NCBI GenBank assembly: GCA_009829735.1
Contig: CM020618.1
Location: forward strand, 40,787,030 to 40,851,029
Length of the DNA stretch: 64,000 nt
Source: Pyropia yezoensis
Lineage: Eukaryota > Rhodophyta > Bangiophyceae > Bangiales > Bangiaceae
Direction: 5' to 3'
The notes beneath the pieces are model-generated. The model made no database searches, was not told the origin of the DNA, and worked only from the letters and a program-made list of their open reading frames with translations. Positions 1-9,590 of the stretch are shown here, piece by piece. The position numbers and the translations under genes were made by a program. The stretch's first letter is position 1; each line of letters begins with the position of its first letter.

Positions 1-228
1 TTGGGTAGACATAGTCACAATCAGTCAACCGACGTATCGGTCACCACAGAATAAGAGAGCAAGGGTATGGGTTGGGGGAGAATAACAGTTGATCGCAGAC
101 AATCGTAACCACTTAACACAATCAACCAGATCGCGCGATCGCAACACCACGAGTACAAGAAAAGGACAGGATCCCTATCCGTTTGCCATGGCCGAAGACG
201 GCGTCACCACAAGTGTGACAAAAATCGG

Positions 229-608
229 TCCCCTGCTGCTCCACCAACGTAGCACAATAGGTATCCGCTGCACGTCCACTCTCAAGAAACACTCACCAAG
301 GGGGATTGGCACCAACGTCACCGGCAGGCTAAGGTTGCTGTCCTTGGAGCGCAAGCCACGGGACCAAGATGGGAGCCCAAATGGGAGCGGTTTGTTGTTC
401 TACCATGGCTGGCGGTGGATTCCCCGCCGGCCCCCTCGTTATAAACACTCGGAGACACTACTAACTACCCTCCACCCCAAGATGCAGGTCCCTTTGGTCA
501 TACGCAACTTATATATACCGTGACCAGGGCGGACTCCCAAATTGAAAGTTAAGGGTTCGGAGTATTCCCCCTATATTAGGGTCACAATACGGTTATCCAT
601 ATTGCTAC
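229..608 (-). mobile_element. Possible LTR-retroelement fragment: primer-binding site plus putative LTR
   Basis: Positions 229-246 match, base for base on the minus strand, the 18-nt putative primer-binding site of element B (53579-53596) and differ by one base from that of elements A1 and A2. Directly beside it, 248-608 begins CGTAGCA and ends TGCTACA, close to the TGTAG...CTACA ends of the family B LTR, so it could be a 5' LTR of a minus-strand element whose body lies left of the window. No second LTR and no convincing gag can be seen here. Fossil; the LTR boundaries are tentative. Confidence 0.35.
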
Positions 609-914
609 ACGGGGGCTAGATGATTCTCAAGGTTGGTCGAGTTCGATCTTGTGGCAGGACCCGCTGCTCTTATGGCAAGAGGAGAGAATCAGAGCCGACG
701 GAGAGGTACACTGTCGTGAAGCGGCTCGGATGTGGGCGTGGGCGTGGGGAGCTGCGTGGTATTGATAGAGTACCTCGAGATAGCCCCTGCCTATTGAGCC
801 TTGGACGAGGTGTAGGGACGTCGCTCAAGTGCGAGTCCCCCCGACAACAAGATCAGGCAGCGCTGGAGCAAATAATTGGACGGGTTCGGAGTGTAATTTC
901 TAGGATGGCGCCGC

Positions 915-2081
915 TCAATGCTCCTTGTGCGGGAGTTCGCTATTACAGAGTCGGAGGCCGCAGCCTGTCCATCTCCAGTCATCCGCAAGTCGTTGAGATG
1001 CGTGGCGACGAGGCAATTTGTGAACTTTGCATTGCACTGACATGCAGACAACGACAATGCAGGTCAATGGAAGGCATGCATTGCAGGACCGGAGTCTGGT
1101 GAGCAGTACATAGTGCATCAGTCTGTGTTGCAGGGGATTGCAGCGATTGCAACCAGAATAAGAAGCAAAAATCGGAGGTGCAACGCATCGCGCGTGGTTC
1201 CGGTCGCCAACGACGTGTGAGCAAAAGTGATCTTTTTCGACCTTGACGCGTTGCGCGGGGTGGGGTGCAGCTAGTACAATGTCAATGACGTCGCCGGCAT
1301 CGACGCCTGCTCCGCCCAGAGAGAACCAGGGCACCAATAAATCAGACAGCAGGACGGCACCGCGGTCCTGGAAGAATGGGGAGTCCTCGAACTCGGGTTC
1401 CCTGCTGTCCAGTTGCAACTGCTCCGCTGCTAGAAACTTGTCATACGTGTCCATACACATGACTTTACGCCGTACGTGTGCGCTCGGCGCCACGTACCGA
1501 ACCTGGACGGCGCCGTCGCCGTCAGGGAGAGCCCCTTCAAACGACTTTGTCGGCAACAGCCTTGGTTATACCATTAAGGCTAGAGAGCCACGCACCTTCC
1601 CCAAAGACGGGAGTGGGAGGGGTGCCGCAACGTTGAAGGCCTGCCTCGCCATGTCGTAGTGCTCCTCGGACATAGGCTCCTGGCCGCGTAGCATCAAATA
1701 TCCGAAGAAGTCCTCAACGCACGCAAGTAACGGTGTGCCTGGCACGCCCACCAATCCCGGGAGACCAGGAGGGCTCTGTTGGTGGAGGCGGTGCTTCTTG
1801 GGGGGCTGGGTCCAGAAATTATGGTACGAAAGGTTCCACGTCGGCTCCGCCACCGCCACCATTGCCAGCATCGTCACCGGAAAGAGCATGATCTTGGCCA
1901 CCCAAAGAGATGTCATCCGTGGAGTCCGATTGTGCTCGCGAGGAGTCATCGGCGCCGCCGGCCGGGTGTTCTTGTTCCGCGGCCGTGTCGGAGCCCCGTG
2001 GGAGTACCATTGGCCCTGACCCAGCCGAGCCACTACCGAGGGCAGGCACAGCATCGGGGGCAGCTGCAGAAATGCGATCAA
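915..2081 (-). pseudogene. TNP2/KDZ-type DNA transposase fragment (broken)
   Basis: One minus-strand frame runs through this stretch with a single in-frame TAA at about 1566-1568. Its middle is colinear with the plus-strand transposase at 56329-57609: an acidic VEDFFGYLMLRG block matches VEDLYAYLLVRG there, LPS and VRY-PSA-VR blocks follow, and the spacing between LPS and the VRY block is 33 residues in both, so the stop replaces a normal residue. Similarity fades after the LAAEQ/FAAEK block. The acidic Ser/Asp-rich reading upstream (1819-2235, another frame) may be more of its N-terminus. This is a dead copy of a CACTA-superfamily (TNP2/Plavaka/KDZ-like) transposase; the superfamily call rests on the better preserved copy. 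Confidence 0.55.
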
Positions 2082-2963
2082 CGTTGTTGGCTAGTTGTGC
2101 GGCAAAATGAGTGCCGCCCCTGTGAACACTACGAGCCACGCCGCTGGAACCATCGACTGTGCGCCGGCTCCGATGCATCGCTGAGTTGCGAATGCACGTT
2201 GGCGGGGGGCGACGCTCCACCATGGTCCCGCGCAACCAAAGGACACAGCCACGGCCGGCGAGACGGCCTTTCCGTCATTGAGCACACAGATCGCTCAGCG
2301 GCCACTGTACGAGTCCGAGGGAGCGCGCAGTCTGCAAACGCGAAGACAGCAGGGAGGAGGTATCTCAGGCTGACCCCAGACGCGCCTGCGACGTGTTGCA
2401 AGCAGATAAAGGAGTGCGGGGAAGCACCTCCGTGAGCTTGGGGGGGGCAGAGGCTACGATAGTGCCTGTTCCACACTACGGAAGTGTGCTGAGACGCTCC
2501 GAGGACACAGGCACTCTTTCGGATCTGGCGTAAAACCTCCGCAAAACCTTTCTAAAATGCGTTCATCGCAGGAAGCAGATGAAGAGTGCCTCCCAACAAC
2601 TTTTGGACGCCCCCAAGTCATGTGGCGTTGTTCAGGTCAAACCAACATCTATGAAAGTCCTATACGAACAGATAATGAGACATGAAACCTCAAGAAGAAA
2701 GCCGCAGGATCCAGCGATAGCCGCAAACTCCAACGGCACATTTCGGACCTGGGGACCGTAATGTTATGTTGGTTTTCTCGCCGTCGGAGGTCTCGCCGTT
2801 CTCGGGTCGTAATTGAGGGTGCAAATGGATTCCATTGAGGTCTAGTGGTGGCGGCTGCAGAGGCTGCTGCCACCCGCCCATTTTGCGTCCACCTCGGCAG
2901 TAGCGCTGACGCTTTGCGCCTGCCTGGTTGGAATGCCGCCTACACTACGGCTGCTGGGGCGGC
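2082..2963. other. No gene recognised; small hairpin
   Basis: No supported gene. Around 2460-2512 there is a nested hairpin: an outer AGTGCCTGT/ACAGGCACT pair encloses an inner CACACT/AGTGTG pair. Its role is unknown and it could be chance. The right edge is the GCGGC target site used by LTR element A1. Confidence 0.4.
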
Positions 2964-3433
2964 TGTGGCAGTATTGACCCCCAGGTAGGGGGGCAACACG
3001 TGCCATGCAAGGAGCGGCAGGCCACTAGCCTGATCCGTTCCTCCCCCTGCATTTGGGTCCATATTCCCTAAGTTTGGGATAGTTAGCTTAGTAGTAAATC
3101 CAACTTGGATTTGAGGGTTTTCTGCATTTATCGTCTTGAATTTTCGTGTGGCCCGGTGGGCAGGTGCTGGGGTGGGAGATTCTGAGTGGCGAGATTCTGA
3201 GGGGACCCTGGGGGGATAAGGGGAGGGACAGCGGGGCTTGGCCCTGCGTCCCCGTCCCGACCAAGAAACTGTTGGACCACACACCATCCTCTTGTTTGTC
3301 AGTGAGGGGATTGCCCCACAACAGGGATAGAGTGTGTGCGACTTGCACTTCTTCCGGTTCCCCCCGACCCGGGAGGCAGCCCTTGTGCACCGCCCCAACT
3401 TGTGTGTCGCGTGTGCAAGAGGTTTTTGCCACA
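2964..3433 (+). repeat. 5' LTR of A1
   Basis: 470 bp, TGTGGCAG...TTTTTGCCACA, directly repeated at 11873-12341 and present inverted at 16490-16960 and 25869-26338. Most differences from A1's own 3' LTR lie in the last ~100 bp. Confidence 0.93.
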
Positions 3434-3435
3434 TT

Positions 3436-3453
3436 TGGTGGAGCAGCACGGGA
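3436..3453 (+). promoter_or_regulatory. Putative primer-binding site
   Basis: Two bases after the LTR comes TGGTGGAGCAGCACGGGA. It starts with TGG, the complement of a tRNA CCA end, and recurs at the same place in A2 and, with one change, in element B. The complement can be folded as a tRNA 3' end (T-stem, acceptor strand, discriminator A, CCA). Which tRNA is not known. Confidence 0.7.
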
Positions 3454-3552
3454 CAGAGGTAAACTTTACCTCGGGGTGCACCCGGGTGTAGGGGGCCCTC
3501 TGTCTCAGAGGAACGGTGGACTTGGACCGTGTCATACGGATCGTCAGCCAAC

Positions 3553-5499
3553 ATGGCTAGTTCGGACCCCCCGTCGTCCGGGGAGTACACGGGTGACGCA
3601 CGTACTTCAGTGCCTTTGAATACTGGTGAGACACAGGTGGGTTTACCTGGGGTCGCAGAGGGACTAGAGGTCCCTCAAGCCAGCAGGACTGGAAGTACGG
3701 GCGGGCAACAGGCCACCCCGACTCAGTCGGGAGTTCACTCGGGTGACATTTCTGATGTGGGTGGGCCGAAGTCTGGCCACCGTGTGGTATACTCAACGGG
3801 AACGTCCCAAGGGGTGAGGACTGTCCCCGCGGGTTCCACTCGGGTTGGAGCCAACTTTGGCTTGGAGTCGGCGCCAACCAGGCTTTCGGAGGACGGTGGA
3901 CCTCCGTTGGTCGGCGATGGGCTCGCGCCCATGCCCCCGGTTGAGACCCCTGAGGATCGTGGTTACCCCTCAGGTGGACTCCCGGAGGCGGACCGAGACT
4001 CAACTGGAGTCGTCAATCCACTCCTCGCGGAAACTGTCCGTCGGGATGCGACCAATGTGTTGCGGCAGACTTTGCCGGACCTGGTGGTCACGATGAGGAA
4101 TACTATTCTGAATCAGATTGTGGCGAGTTTGCCAGATGGCCTTAATGTCCAGACCGGATTGGGGCTTTCGAGCCCGCAGGCGCAGGGGGAATCCCCCCTT
4201 ACGCCTATCTCTGGTCGCCCCGAACTGGGGGCGACACCTCTGACTCCCAACGAGGGAGCCACACCATACTCGGTGGGGCGTACGCCCTTCACGGGGGAGT
4301 TCCCCCCGGAAACGCCGGCGGCTACACCAAGCGCGCCGCGCCGGACTACAGGCACTGAGAGTGAACTTACCCCAGTGCCACAGCGGCTGTTCCCTCAACG
4401 TGAGGTGCCGCCCAAGATCCAGGTAGCCAACCCGGTCTACCAGAGGATCTTTGACTGTGAGACCTACGCCCTCCACAACAAGTCGGTGGCGTATGGTCCT
4501 GACCAGGCCCGAGCCATGGGCCGTGCCAAGAAGAATGCACTTCATTCTTTTGGGCACAAAGCGGAGTGGGATGGAACTCCCCCCCTCCGTGTCTTTGAGC
4601 TTCTACGTCGTTTCACAAAAGCCTGTGGCGACAATGCCATAAGTGAAGGCATGGCTTTCCATATGCTACAGGAGTTTACGAAGGGCGACCTGCGGACAGA
4701 ACTTATGTCCGTCATGCCCAGCTCCTTAAGTGGAGGCGCTGGGGAGGTGACGTCCTATTTGGAGCTCGTCAACTGGTTGTTGAGAGCCATGGTTGATGAG
4801 GCAGCGTTGGCCTCTCAAGTCGAGAAGTTTACCCAAGCTCACCGGGAAGCGGCTGAGGACGAGTTGTCCTTCGCGGAGCGAATTCGTAAGCTCAACAATC
4901 TTTGTGGGTTTCTCCATCCACAAGCTGTGGTGAAGAGTCGGTTTGTGGAGGGACTCCATTGGTCAGTCCGGATGGAGACCCGGGAGCATAACACTGCCCG
5001 GGCGACCCTGGCCGAGTTGGCCAGGTTCGCCTATCGCAGAGGCGAGGCCTACCGCAAGTTGCGGGAGGAACAACGCCAGGAGCGTCAGGCCGAGTTGGCC
5101 AAGGAACGCGAGGAGGCGCGCCAGGCCAGAGAGTTGAGAGAGGCACGCCGAATCCGCAAGGAGAGGGTGGTAGCTGCCGTGGGAACTTTCCAGGGTATCC
5201 CTTCGTCTTCCCCAGTTGGGAAGACCCCTCCCGGAACAGACCATCGGTGTTGGAACTGCAACTCCGATGGACACTGGGCATATGATTGCCCCAAGTTCAG
5301 TAAACGCATCCAACAACTTGTTAGGAATGCGAGTAAAAAGTCGGCTACGAACGAAGTACGTTCACGCCGCGAGGGTGGGTCTCGACCGGTCGTTGCGGGC
5401 GCCACACCCTCGGCGGAGGACGCGGACACGTCGTCCTCGGACTCGTCGTCTTCCTCCCCGCCCTCAGATTCGGACGCCAAGTCGGCGGGAAACGAATGA
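3553..5499 (+). CDS. gag: Gag polyprotein of A1 (fossil element, looks whole)
   Basis: 648 aa from the ATG at 3553; the frame is open a little upstream (3529) but without ATG. The first ~290 residues are Pro/Gly/Thr-rich. The middle (about 300-470) is a Ty3/gypsy capsid-like helical region with the typical RVFELLRRF and ELVNWLLRAM type segments. A highly charged Arg/Glu-rich coiled stretch follows, then one CCHC zinc knuckle (CWNCNSDGHWAYDC) and an acidic Ser/Asp tail. It would form the virus-like particle and bind the element RNA. Its TGA overlaps the pol ATG in ATGA at 5496-5499. Confidence 0.9.
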   Translation: MASSDPPSSGEYTGDARTSVPLNTGETQVGLPGVAEGLEVPQASRTGSTGGQQATPTQSGVHSGDISDVGGPKSGHRVVYSTGTSQGVRTVPAGSTRVGANFGLESAPTRLSEDGGPPLVGDGLAPMPPVETPEDRGYPSGGLPEADRDSTGVVNPLLAETVRRDATNVLRQTLPDLVVTMRNTILNQIVASLPDGLNVQTGLGLSSPQAQGESPLTPISGRPELGATPLTPNEGATPYSVGRTPFTGEFPPETPAATPSAPRRTTGTESELTPVPQRLFPQREVPPKIQVANPVYQRIFDCETYALHNKSVAYGPDQARAMGRAKKNALHSFGHKAEWDGTPPLRVFELLRRFTKACGDNAISEGMAFHMLQEFTKGDLRTELMSVMPSSLSGGAGEVTSYLELVNWLLRAMVDEAALASQVEKFTQAHREAAEDELSFAERIRKLNNLCGFLHPQAVVKSRFVEGLHWSVRMETREHNTARATLAELARFAYRRGEAYRKLREEQRQERQAELAKEREEARQARELREARRIRKERVVAAVGTFQGIPSSSPVGKTPPGTDHRCWNCNSDGHWAYDCPKFSKRIQQLVRNASKKSATNEVRSRREGGSRPVVAGATPSAEDADTSSSDSSSSSPPSDSDAKSAGNE

Positions 5500-8400
5500 C
5501 CGTTGGGGCTGGTCGTCCGAAGCTCACAACGGCAGCCTCGGCCAAGTGGGCCAGGAGGACGAACCAACCGTGCCGGATACTGCGGCAACCTAAGGGAGTC
5601 CGCCCACCTCGGGTAGGACTCCCCAAGAACGTAAACCAACGTCGGGTCATCGCGGTGCTGACGGGTGAGAACTTCCAGGTGGCTGGACGGGTGCAACTTG
5701 CCCCCGGCCGTGCATGCTGTACCCGTATCGTACTTGATACCGGGTCAGGAGCCTCCTTGATACGCAAGTCGCTATTACCAGAGGAGGCGAAGCTCCAACG
5801 CTGGAGGTCGAAAGCTGACCATATGATTGACATCAATGGTGGGGTTCTTCCCATCGTTGGTGCCGTGACCCTACCACCAAGGTTGGGGACCCATGAGGTC
5901 GACGTGACCTATGGCGTAGTTGAGAATATATCGGTACCCCTGCTTCTTGGTACCCCTTATGTTGTAACACAAGTGCCTTTGATTTGTGGCCCTGAGTACT
6001 GGGTCAAGTTGATGAATGGGCAGACTATCCCCATCCTTGGTAAGGGAAAGTCTGTGGCTCCTGTGACAGTCTCACAATCGAAGCCTGCTTGTTCGGTGAG
6101 GGAAGGTTTTACTGCTCCCCTGCGTTTAGCCCGCAAAGTCACGTTGCCCCCCAACTCGGTGGCGCACGTTGATGTTGTAACTGATTATACGGGGAACGGG
6201 TTGGTGCACCCTCACCCCCGTCTTGCTCGCAAGCACCAAGTGCATGCTGCCCTTGGCACGATGGACTCCAAAGCCGGAGTCCCGTGGAGGATCCAGGTTA
6301 TGAACCTGAGCCCGACGCCCAAGTACTTCAAGTCGGGAGCCAAGTTCGGCTATATCGACCAACACGAGGGACCGGTAGTAGCGGTCACCCTCAACGCGGG
6401 CGCAAATAGCGACCCGAAGTCCGGAAAGGAGAAGCATCAAGCCAAGTCGGCCGCCTCTCCTCGACCCCATGTGAACATGGAGGGTGTCCCCCCCAGGTTG
6501 AGGGTTCAAGTTGAACGCCTCTTGGACCAATATCACAAGTTGTGGGATGGTCAATTGGGACTCATGAGAGCCACCCAACACCGGATCGAGTTGAAGCCCG
6601 GTGCACCCCCTATACGCCAACAACCGTATAGGGGAGGACCTCGTTCAAGGGGCCTCGTTAAGGAGCAAGTTGCTCGCATGGAAGCCCTCGATGTGATCGA
6701 GGCCAGCAACGCCGAGTGGGCGAGTCCGGTGGTTATCGTCCCCAAAGTGGATGGGACCCCCCGGTTTTGTATCGACTACCGTAAGCTCAACGAGAGCACG
6801 GTGAAGGACAGTTATCCCCTACCTAGGATGGATGACTGTCTGGACTCTCTGGGGGAGGCAAACGTGTTCTCTACCCTGGACTCTAACGCGGGGTACTGGA
6901 AAATTCCCATTGCCCCGGAGGACAGGCATAAAACTACCTTTACCTGTCACTGTGGTACCTACCAGTGCAAGCGTCTACCTTTTGGTCTGTGTAACGCGCC
7001 GGCAACTTTCCAGCGCGCTATGGACATGATTCTGGCCGGAGTACGGTGGCAGATCTGTCTTGTGTACCTAGACGATATCATTGTGTTCTCCCGAAGTCCG
7101 GAGGAACACATTGGCCATCTTGGCCAGGTGTTCAAGCTACTTGCTGACGCCGGTGTGTCACTGAAGGCGAGTAAGTGCCACCTCTTTACTCAAGAGGGGG
7201 AAAACTTGGGACATGTTGTCCGTCCGGGGCGCCTCAGTGTCAACGAGAAGAACTTGAGGGCCATTCGTAAGGCTCAGTACCCCCGGACTCAGACCCTGAT
7301 GAGGAGCTTCCTCGGGATGTGTAACGTGTACCGACGTTTCACCAAGGGCTTTGCCAAGGTGGCGAGGCCGCTGAATGAGCTAGTGAGCTCAACGCTACCG
7401 AAGAACCTGCCTCCCCCAAGTCGAGTGGAGCAGGAATCCTTTGAGACTCTTCGGGACCTTTTGCTGAAGCCCCCTATCTTGGCTATTCCCAGGTTGGGAG
7501 GCCACTACATCCTGGATTTGGACGCTAGCTACGACCAACTTGTTTGTGTGTTGCTTCAGCAGCAGCCGGACAAGGAGTACTTGCCGGTGGGATACTTTAG
7601 TAAGGGGCTGAACTCGGCTGAGAAGAACTACGGAGTCACCGAGTTGGAAGGACTTGCAGTGGTGTGGGCGGTGACGTCACTTCGTCACTACCTAGAGGGT
7701 GAGAAGTTCCTCATCCGCTGTGACCACCGCGCGTTACAGTTCATCTTCAAGACGGACTGTTCGAACACTCGTCTCAACCGGTGGAGGGTGCGACTGGCAC
7801 CCTTCAACATTGACATTGAATACCGACCTGGCAGGCAACATGCCCTTGCCGACGGCCTCTCTCGGGTACCTACCGAGGGGCTGGACACTAACTCAGTCGC
7901 TGAGGACATCCCCATCGGGGGGGTAGTCACGCGCTCGGGTCAGGCGTTGAAACCCGAGGCGCCAGGGAACAAGAAGTACTTGCCCCTGTCCCTGGACGAG
8001 GTGGTGAAGGCCCAGGCCGAGGATCCCCTCTGCAAGTCGCAGAGGGATATACTGGATACAGTGGTAGAGACGCGTTTCTTTCTGGGAGACGATGGCCTCC
8101 TCATGAGGAGGGGGGTATTCCAGGGGACCGAAAAACTCGTCGTCCCCGCATCCCTCAAGGACAGTATCCTTGAGAGGGAGCACAACGCTCCCACGGGTGG
8201 ACACCTGGGGTCTAGTAAACTGTGCCAGACCCTGAGGACCAGGTACTACTGGCCGTCCATGGTGGTGGACATCTACAGTTCGGTGGCTGCCTGCACAAGT
8301 TGTGCACAGAATCGTCTGATGGAACGGCGGCCTACTACGGCTATGCTATTGTTCCCGGCCAAGGAGCCCTTCGCCGCGTTGGCGATGGACATCCTTGGGC

Positions 8401-9479
8401 CACTGCCCGTGACCGAGGAGGGCAACCAGTACCTCCTGGTCATCTGTGACCGCTTCACGAAACTTACGCGAGCGATCCCACTGGCAGAAATCACGGCCAT
8501 GTCGGTCGTGTCAGCCTTCCTAGATCACTGGGTTGCCGCGTATGGCATCCCGGACAGTACACTATCGGACAATGGACCGCAATTTGCGTCCGTACTGTTT
8601 CAGGGAGTGCTGGACATGTTGGGGGTTAAGGCAAACTATGCCACCCCCTACCACCCACAAACTAATGGGCAGGTGGAGCGCTTCGACAAAACTATTGTTC
8701 GGCAGCTGCGCCACTATGTGAGTGAGCACGTGAAGACGTGGGACCGATACATTTCTATCCTTACTACTGCCTACAATTCGCAGGTTCACTCATCTACAGG
8801 GGAAGTACCCCTCGCTTTTGTGACCCCCCGTCGCGTGCGGTCTATTGCCGTGCGGCGGTCGCTCCCAACTAGGGAGGATGGTGGCAGTACGCCTACTCCT
8901 ACTGAGAGTAAGGCGGACTTCGCTGCTAGGCTTGAAAACTTCGTCCCTAAAGTCAGGGCTGAGATGGACAAAGCACAAAAGCGCTACAAGCGTACCTTTG
9001 ACAAAAAGGTGCGCAATGCTAAACATGTCCCCGAGCAGGGTGACTGGGTGCTGGTACACTCGCACACCCCAACTGGGGGTAAGCTGGTATTCCAGACGAA
9101 GGGACCGTACCAGGTCCTTCGTACTGATGGGCGGCGCTTCACCATCGAAAGTGACGATGGGGTCCGCACAGTGAACGGACAGGACGTGGTCAAAGTTGCA
9201 CCACCGCCTGCAGGCGACCCAGCTTGGGCGCGTGCTTTGGAAGCGTGGCGCCTCCCCTCACTGCCTGCGGCCAAACACGGCCCGCAGGAGTACGTGTTCG
9301 ATAAGTTCATCGACCACGGATGGGATGAGGACACTAACCGCCTCATGTTGAGGGTGCGTTGGTTTGGCTACAAAGCCAAGGATGATACGTGGGAGTATGT
9401 GGAGGACCTTCCCGCTGAGAAGGTCCGGGCGTACTGTGCCCGGAATGAGATGAACCCTAACAGCCCTCCCTCAACGTGA
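5496..9479 (+). CDS. pol: Pol polyprotein of A1 with chromodomain (fossil element, looks whole)
   Basis: 1327 aa. Order: aspartic protease (DTGSG near residue 81), reverse transcriptase (YLDD near 524), RNase H (around 670-790), integrase with an HHCC zinc-binding region (about 890-930) and a DDE core (MDILGP, SDNGPQFAS, PYHPQTNGQVER), and a C-terminal chromodomain (about 1265-1312, with VRWFGYKAKDDTWE). The separate frame starts with an ATG inside the gag stop (ATGA), so expression may use termination-reinitiation instead of frameshifting; that is inference. The chromodomain is known in chromoviruses to steer integration to marked chromatin. Confidence 0.95.
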   Translation: MTVGAGRPKLTTAASAKWARRTNQPCRILRQPKGVRPPRVGLPKNVNQRRVIAVLTGENFQVAGRVQLAPGRACCTRIVLDTGSGASLIRKSLLPEEAKLQRWRSKADHMIDINGGVLPIVGAVTLPPRLGTHEVDVTYGVVENISVPLLLGTPYVVTQVPLICGPEYWVKLMNGQTIPILGKGKSVAPVTVSQSKPACSVREGFTAPLRLARKVTLPPNSVAHVDVVTDYTGNGLVHPHPRLARKHQVHAALGTMDSKAGVPWRIQVMNLSPTPKYFKSGAKFGYIDQHEGPVVAVTLNAGANSDPKSGKEKHQAKSAASPRPHVNMEGVPPRLRVQVERLLDQYHKLWDGQLGLMRATQHRIELKPGAPPIRQQPYRGGPRSRGLVKEQVARMEALDVIEASNAEWASPVVIVPKVDGTPRFCIDYRKLNESTVKDSYPLPRMDDCLDSLGEANVFSTLDSNAGYWKIPIAPEDRHKTTFTCHCGTYQCKRLPFGLCNAPATFQRAMDMILAGVRWQICLVYLDDIIVFSRSPEEHIGHLGQVFKLLADAGVSLKASKCHLFTQEGENLGHVVRPGRLSVNEKNLRAIRKAQYPRTQTLMRSFLGMCNVYRRFTKGFAKVARPLNELVSSTLPKNLPPPSRVEQESFETLRDLLLKPPILAIPRLGGHYILDLDASYDQLVCVLLQQQPDKEYLPVGYFSKGLNSAEKNYGVTELEGLAVVWAVTSLRHYLEGEKFLIRCDHRALQFIFKTDCSNTRLNRWRVRLAPFNIDIEYRPGRQHALADGLSRVPTEGLDTNSVAEDIPIGGVVTRSGQALKPEAPGNKKYLPLSLDEVVKAQAEDPLCKSQRDILDTVVETRFFLGDDGLLMRRGVFQGTEKLVVPASLKDSILEREHNAPTGGHLGSSKLCQTLRTRYYWPSMVVDIYSSVAACTSCAQNRLMERRPTTAMLLFPAKEPFAALAMDILGPLPVTEEGNQYLLVICDRFTKLTRAIPLAEITAMSVVSAFLDHWVAAYGIPDSTLSDNGPQFASVLFQGVLDMLGVKANYATPYHPQTNGQVERFDKTIVRQLRHYVSEHVKTWDRYISILTTAYNSQVHSSTGEVPLAFVTPRRVRSIAVRRSLPTREDGGSTPTPTESKADFAARLENFVPKVRAEMDKAQKRYKRTFDKKVRNAKHVPEQGDWVLVHSHTPTGGKLVFQTKGPYQVLRTDGRRFTIESDDGVRTVNGQDVVKVAPPPAGDPAWARALEAWRLPSLPAAKHGPQEYVFDKFIDHGWDEDTNRLMLRVRWFGYKAKDDTWEYVEDLPAEKVRAYCARNEMNPNSPPST

Positions 9480-9590
9480 GGGAAGGCCGAGCAACAGTGC
9501 CAAGAGAGTGCTTCAAGTCGAAGTGGTACGCAGAGTGGCTTTTAACTACAGCCCTAACCCTCACACTCTCACAACAAAGGCAGCTACCAG

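Noticed and set aside
2460-2512. Hairpin as an RNA gene or terminator
   Set aside because: Short stems, no conserved RNA-family feature, no adjacent gene end.
2940-3590. LTR-borne frames of 80-160 codons repeated in all four family A LTRs
   Set aside because: They recur only because the LTR is repeated; they cross LTR borders into unrelated sequence.
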